Source: Clostridia bacterium (GTDB lineage: Bacteria; Bacillota; Clostridia; Oscillospirales; Acutalibacteraceae). From it: 64,000 bases of DNA. The stretch covers positions 32,253-96,252 of the forward strand of contig JAFTLT010000006.1 of assembly GCA_017452785.1 (NCBI GenBank), read 5' to 3'. Below the pieces are notes generated by a model. The model saw nothing but the letters and a program-made list of their open reading frames with translations. It was not told where the DNA came from and searched no databases. The position numbers and the translations under genes were made by a program. Below, piece by piece: positions 62,301 through 64,000 of the stretch (the stretch's first letter is position 1; every line of letters begins with the position of its first letter).

Positions 62301-62967
62301 TTCTCAGGTCAACTTCCTTAAGGGCAACACAGTTATAGAACATATAAGACATATCCGTGACATTACTTGTGTCCCAGCCGTGAAGGCTGACATACTGAAG
62401 CATTTTGCAGTTATAGAATAGATTTTTCATGCTTGTTGCCGATGAGGTATCAAGAGCACCTAAATCAAGAGTTTCAAGAGAGGAACAGTTGCTGAACCAA
62501 TCTTTAAAGCTTTTTACCTTTCCCGTATGAAAATTTTCCAAACCGCTTACAACCTCAAGCTTCTGAAAAGCGTAAAACATATGAGTTGTGTCTTCGTGAG
62601 CCTGAACACCGCCTTCACCGCCGACATATATATCATATCTGTCAGCGCCTGCAGCAACAGTTTCAACTTCATTTTTCTGCGCCCATGCCATAACACTTCC
62701 GTCACCGTTATAAGAGACATCCCATGAAGCTACTGTATCAGCTGAAGCAATAGCATTATTGTCAATATAGCCAAGGAAGGTTACAGAATAGACCTTGGAA
62801 TAGTATGCAACTGCATGGTAATCCCCTGCAGAAGAAACGTTATAGACCTGCATAACAGGGCAATCTTCCTCAGCAGCTGTGGCAAATAAAGCCGTTGGTA
62901 ACATCGCAAACATCATAAGCACCGACAGCATCAGCGCCAATAATCTTTTGCATTTTGAATTTTTCAT
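59335..62967 (-). CDS. Surface protein with BspA-type LRR, Ig-like and InlB repeats
   Basis: 1210 residues. A signal peptide (KRLLALMLSVLMMFAMLPTALF) ends near ATAAEE. Residues about 150-270 are BspA/DUF285 leucine-rich repeats (LDTSSATSMKNLFYNC, WDTSNVTDMSYMFYNC, FDTSKVTTMYFMFY). Then come InlB/Listeria-Bacteroides repeats (GYTFSGWSTDDVTVTDGEF), three Big_2-type Ig domains (NVTLNESDEIKLEITVNPEDATIK, AVGEGTTTITVSSKDDP) and at least four more InlB-like repeats of 76 residues, two of them almost identical in DNA. The final 20 residues form an amphipathic helix (IQRIVKAIKDFFAMIAGWFKF). A cell-adhesion role is inferred. No LPXTG is seen. Confidence 0.85.
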   Translation of the reverse strand: MKNSKCKRLLALMLSVLMMFAMLPTALFATAAEEDCPVMQVYNVSSAGDYHAVAYYSKVYSVTFLGYIDNNAIASADTVASWDVSYNGDGSVMAWAQKNEVETVAAGADRYDIYVGGEGGVQAHEDTTHMFYAFQKLEVVSGLENFHTGKVKSFKDWFSNCSSLETLDLGALDTSSATSMKNLFYNCKMLQYVSLHGWDTSNVTDMSYMFYNCVALKEVDLRSFDTSKVTTMYFMFYRAGELTNIYIGSGWTNESIANLNESVFNCCYAIRGGKDEYDKNPQETAYYAVAKPEGNLEIRLKVEYEFTGDVPEGVEAPNTLYYEKNENVSVEAAPEVPDGYTFSGWSTDDVTVTDGEFTLTDDVLFTGEWSRAYNVYYVYTGEVPAEAPEVPATKAYKAGENILVSDAPQVQGYAFVGWTTQDVVTTGGDFIMPEKDVTLYGYFKKPVSGVVINTGNVTLNESDEIKLEITVNPEDATIKDVLYESGDENVVIVDDNGNIKAVGEGTTTITVSSKDDPTKKDTITVTVKKPVSEVVLEKEKTILYINETEQLNVTVNPDDATNKKLIWESGDDSIVTVDENGNITAVGDGTTTITVTSEDEPTKKDSIIVKVNIPVEDIVIENEDTEIAIGEELQLNVTVNPDTASVKELEYTSDNENVVKVDEYGKVTPVGEGTATITVTSKDNPDITETITITVVMYKVTYEFIGDVIPDSVKAPDGGKYNSGEEATVEADSAAEGYIFSGWSTKDNADIKDGKFNIYNDVHFVGSWEKIINYYDVTYKYEGEVPANAPEVPTEKTYEEGTTVTVEATLTLDGYIFTGWETKDVTVADGKFDIYNDVEFVGKWEKIVNYYDVTYKYEGNVPTNAPEVPTEKTYEEGSTVTVEANPTLDGYIFTGWETKDVTVADGKFDIYNDVEFVGKWEKIINYYKVTYKYKGDIPVNVPELPAEKTYEEGSEVTVAAVPSFIGYEFSGWTTTDANISDGKFSINNDVVIVGRWTMMPGAATSIVVPKDFTMVLGEEAILEAYVNGSASNKKLNYTVEEGSSVVELDADGNVKAIGAGKAKIKISSAANPAIYGFVVITVYADSAYDTKHYIVFGRTEHIGWYNVSLDGGKSFFPVYGNSHLEVEHGTEVIIKARDLVGDPFTFYVNGKAMTPDENGYVRVVADKYLLIGALGIPVEAPDVDESMSLIQRIVKAIKDFFAMIAGWFKF

Positions 62968-63014
62968 AATTATTCTCCTTTTCTCCGGAAACGAATATAT
63001 TCCCTAATAAAACC

Positions 63015-63043
63015 AATATAGCATACGCACATATATAAATCAA
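63015..63043 (-). promoter_or_regulatory. SigA-like promoter of the BspA-like gene
   Basis: On the minus strand TTGATT (63038-63043) and TATATT (63015-63020) are 17 bases apart. The rest of 62968-63286 is A/T-rich, with no further gene or structured RNA that I can see. Confidence 0.55.
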
Positions 63044-63286
63044 CACAAACCCTCTCGAAGAGTCAGCTTTCACATTAGATTTAAAAAATCATTCAAATTA
63101 AGTTAATTAAAAGTTTATCGTGTGCAAAGTAAAACAATACTCACACAAGTCGACTGCAGCAAAAAACGACTTGTCAACCTTATCAAAAATATCATGTAAC
63201 TATCAAAATTTAAACGCAACTTATGAGAAAAACTTTTTACAAAACGAAATCTTGTAAAGTTTTGTTAAGTTTTTCCTTCCAAAAAC

Positions 63287-63321
63287 GCAAAAAATCACCT
63301 GTTCATCTCTGAACAGGTGAT
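63287..63321 (-). terminator. Terminator after the GGGtGRT gene
   Basis: A perfect 12-base-pair stem ATCACCTGTTCA/TGAACAGGTGAT is followed by TTTTTTG on the minus strand. Confidence 0.88.
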
Positions 63322-63356
63322 ATGCTTAAAAGGCTGAAAACCCTTTATTTATTTAA

Positions 63357-64000
63357 TCATTTGCTAGCTTCTTCAATTGCAACAGCACAAGCAACAGTAG
63401 CACCAACCATGGGGTTGTTACCCATACCGATAAGTCCCATCATTTCAACGTGTGCGGGAACTGATGATGAACCTGCAAACTGTGCGTCTGAGTGCATTCT
63501 GCCCATTGTGTCTGTCATACCGTAGGAAGCAGGGCCTGCTGCCATGTTGTCGGGATGAAGAGTACGGCCTGTACCGCCGCCTGAAGCAACTGAGAAGTAA
63601 CCAACGCCGTTTTCTACGCACCACTTCTTATAGGTACCTGCAACGGGATGCTGGAAACGTGTGGGGTTAGTTGAGTTACCTGTGATGGAAACACCAACAT
63701 TTTCGAGCTTCATGATAGCAACGCCTTCGGGTACATTGTCTGCACCGTAGCAACGAACCTTAGCTCTGTCACCCTCTGAGTAAGCTGTTTCGTTAACAAC
63801 CTTAACTGTTTCTGAATAGGGATCAAATTCAGTCTGAACATATGTGAAGCCGTTGATTCTTGAAATGATCATAGCAGCGTCCTTACCGAGACCGTTAAGG
63901 ATAACACGGAGGGGCTGAACTCTTACCTTGTTTGCGTTAAGAGCAATTTTGATAGCGCCTTCAGCAGCAGCGAAGCTTTCGTGACCTGCAAGGAAGCAGA
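63357..64000 (-). CDS. GGGtGRT family protein (cut by right edge)
   Basis: The frame runs in from the right edge without a start (the visible part reads CFLAGHESFAAAEGAIKIAL before the internal Met at 63872) and ends at 63357, so at least 214 residues are present. The signature SVASGGGTGRTLHPDN gives the GGGtGRT family its name. Members occur across Clostridia, are of unknown function and have a length near 300. The sequence is highly conserved in composition, with high-usage codons (CTT, GGT). This suggests strong expression. Confidence 0.85.
   Translation of the reverse strand, partial: CFLAGHESFAAAEGAIKIALNANKVRVQPLRVILNGLGKDAAMIISRINGFTYVQTEFDPYSETVKVVNETAYSEGDRAKVRCYGADNVPEGVAIMKLENVGVSITGNSTNPTRFQHPVAGTYKKWCVENGVGYFSVASGGGTGRTLHPDNMAAGPASYGMTDTMGRMHSDAQFAGSSSVPAHVEMMGLIGMGNNPMVGATVACAVAIEEASK

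Noticed and set aside
46104-62967. LPXTG sortase substrates
   Set aside because: Neither large surface protein has an LPXTG-like motif followed by a helix and a basic tail; both end in aromatic amphipathic helices instead.
1-64000. tRNA, rRNA or transposase genes
   Set aside because: I read both strands and saw no tRNA cloverleaf ends, rRNA signatures or transposase motifs; a tRNAscan run would confirm.

Overview
The window looks like a chromosomal stretch from a low-to-moderate GC, endospore-forming Clostridia member (Oscillospiraceae/Ruminococcaceae-like). The evidence is SpoIIE, a PdaA-type cortex deacetylase, a SigH-like sigma factor, an mreBCD-PBP2-minD operon, a T-box leader, a YtrA-type GntR regulator, AAGGAGG-like ribosome sites and consensus SigA promoters. 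No rRNA, tRNA, CRISPR array, phage or complete insertion sequence was seen. Both window edges cut genes: a DMT transporter on the left and a GGGtGRT protein on the right.

Layout. 1-9.4 kb holds a DUF554 protein, SpoIIE, an odd array of short hairpins, a 40-residue peptide gene, a GPH transporter-nicotinamidase pair, a sigma factor, a zinc-ribbon protein, a GH-A-like hydrolase and an RluA synthase. 9.4-17.2 kb holds RNase Y, two secreted proteins and a GntR-controlled ABC export operon with palindromic operators on its promoter. 17.3-27.2 kb holds hisS-aspS under a T-box whose specifier reads GAC (Asp), then the morphogenetic operon mreB-mreC-mreD-mrdA-minD-mgsA. In that operon minD has a stop at codon 3 and the MgsA-like protein lacks expected catalytic residues.

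27.3-39.3 kb holds an acyl-CoA ligase-like enzyme, a GH57/38-like protein, a P-type ATPase behind a yybP-ykoY (Mn2+) riboswitch, a duplicated membrane protein, a membrane-anchored XRE regulator with a GDYXXLXY-like partner, and a YkgJ protein. 39.4-46 kb holds DUF1846, a HEPN/MNT pair bracketed by two copies of the same terminator, a small RHH protein with operator-like repeats, PdaA, a 58-residue peptide, TrmL and hypothetical proteins.

46-63 kb is the accessory-looking part. It has a 2335-residue secreted protein with about thirty CxxC repeats, possibly coupled to a 32-codon leader ORF, and a 1210-residue BspA/Ig/InlB-repeat surface protein. Between them is a tight seven-gene operon joining a CooC-like ATPase, two 2-hydroxyacyl-CoA dehydratase-family subunits, their ATPase activator, a 52-residue membrane peptide, an acetyl-CoA-synthase-like protein and a methyltransferase. 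This operon is the best candidate for an undescribed biochemical system. All identifications come from reading motifs; no database search was run.
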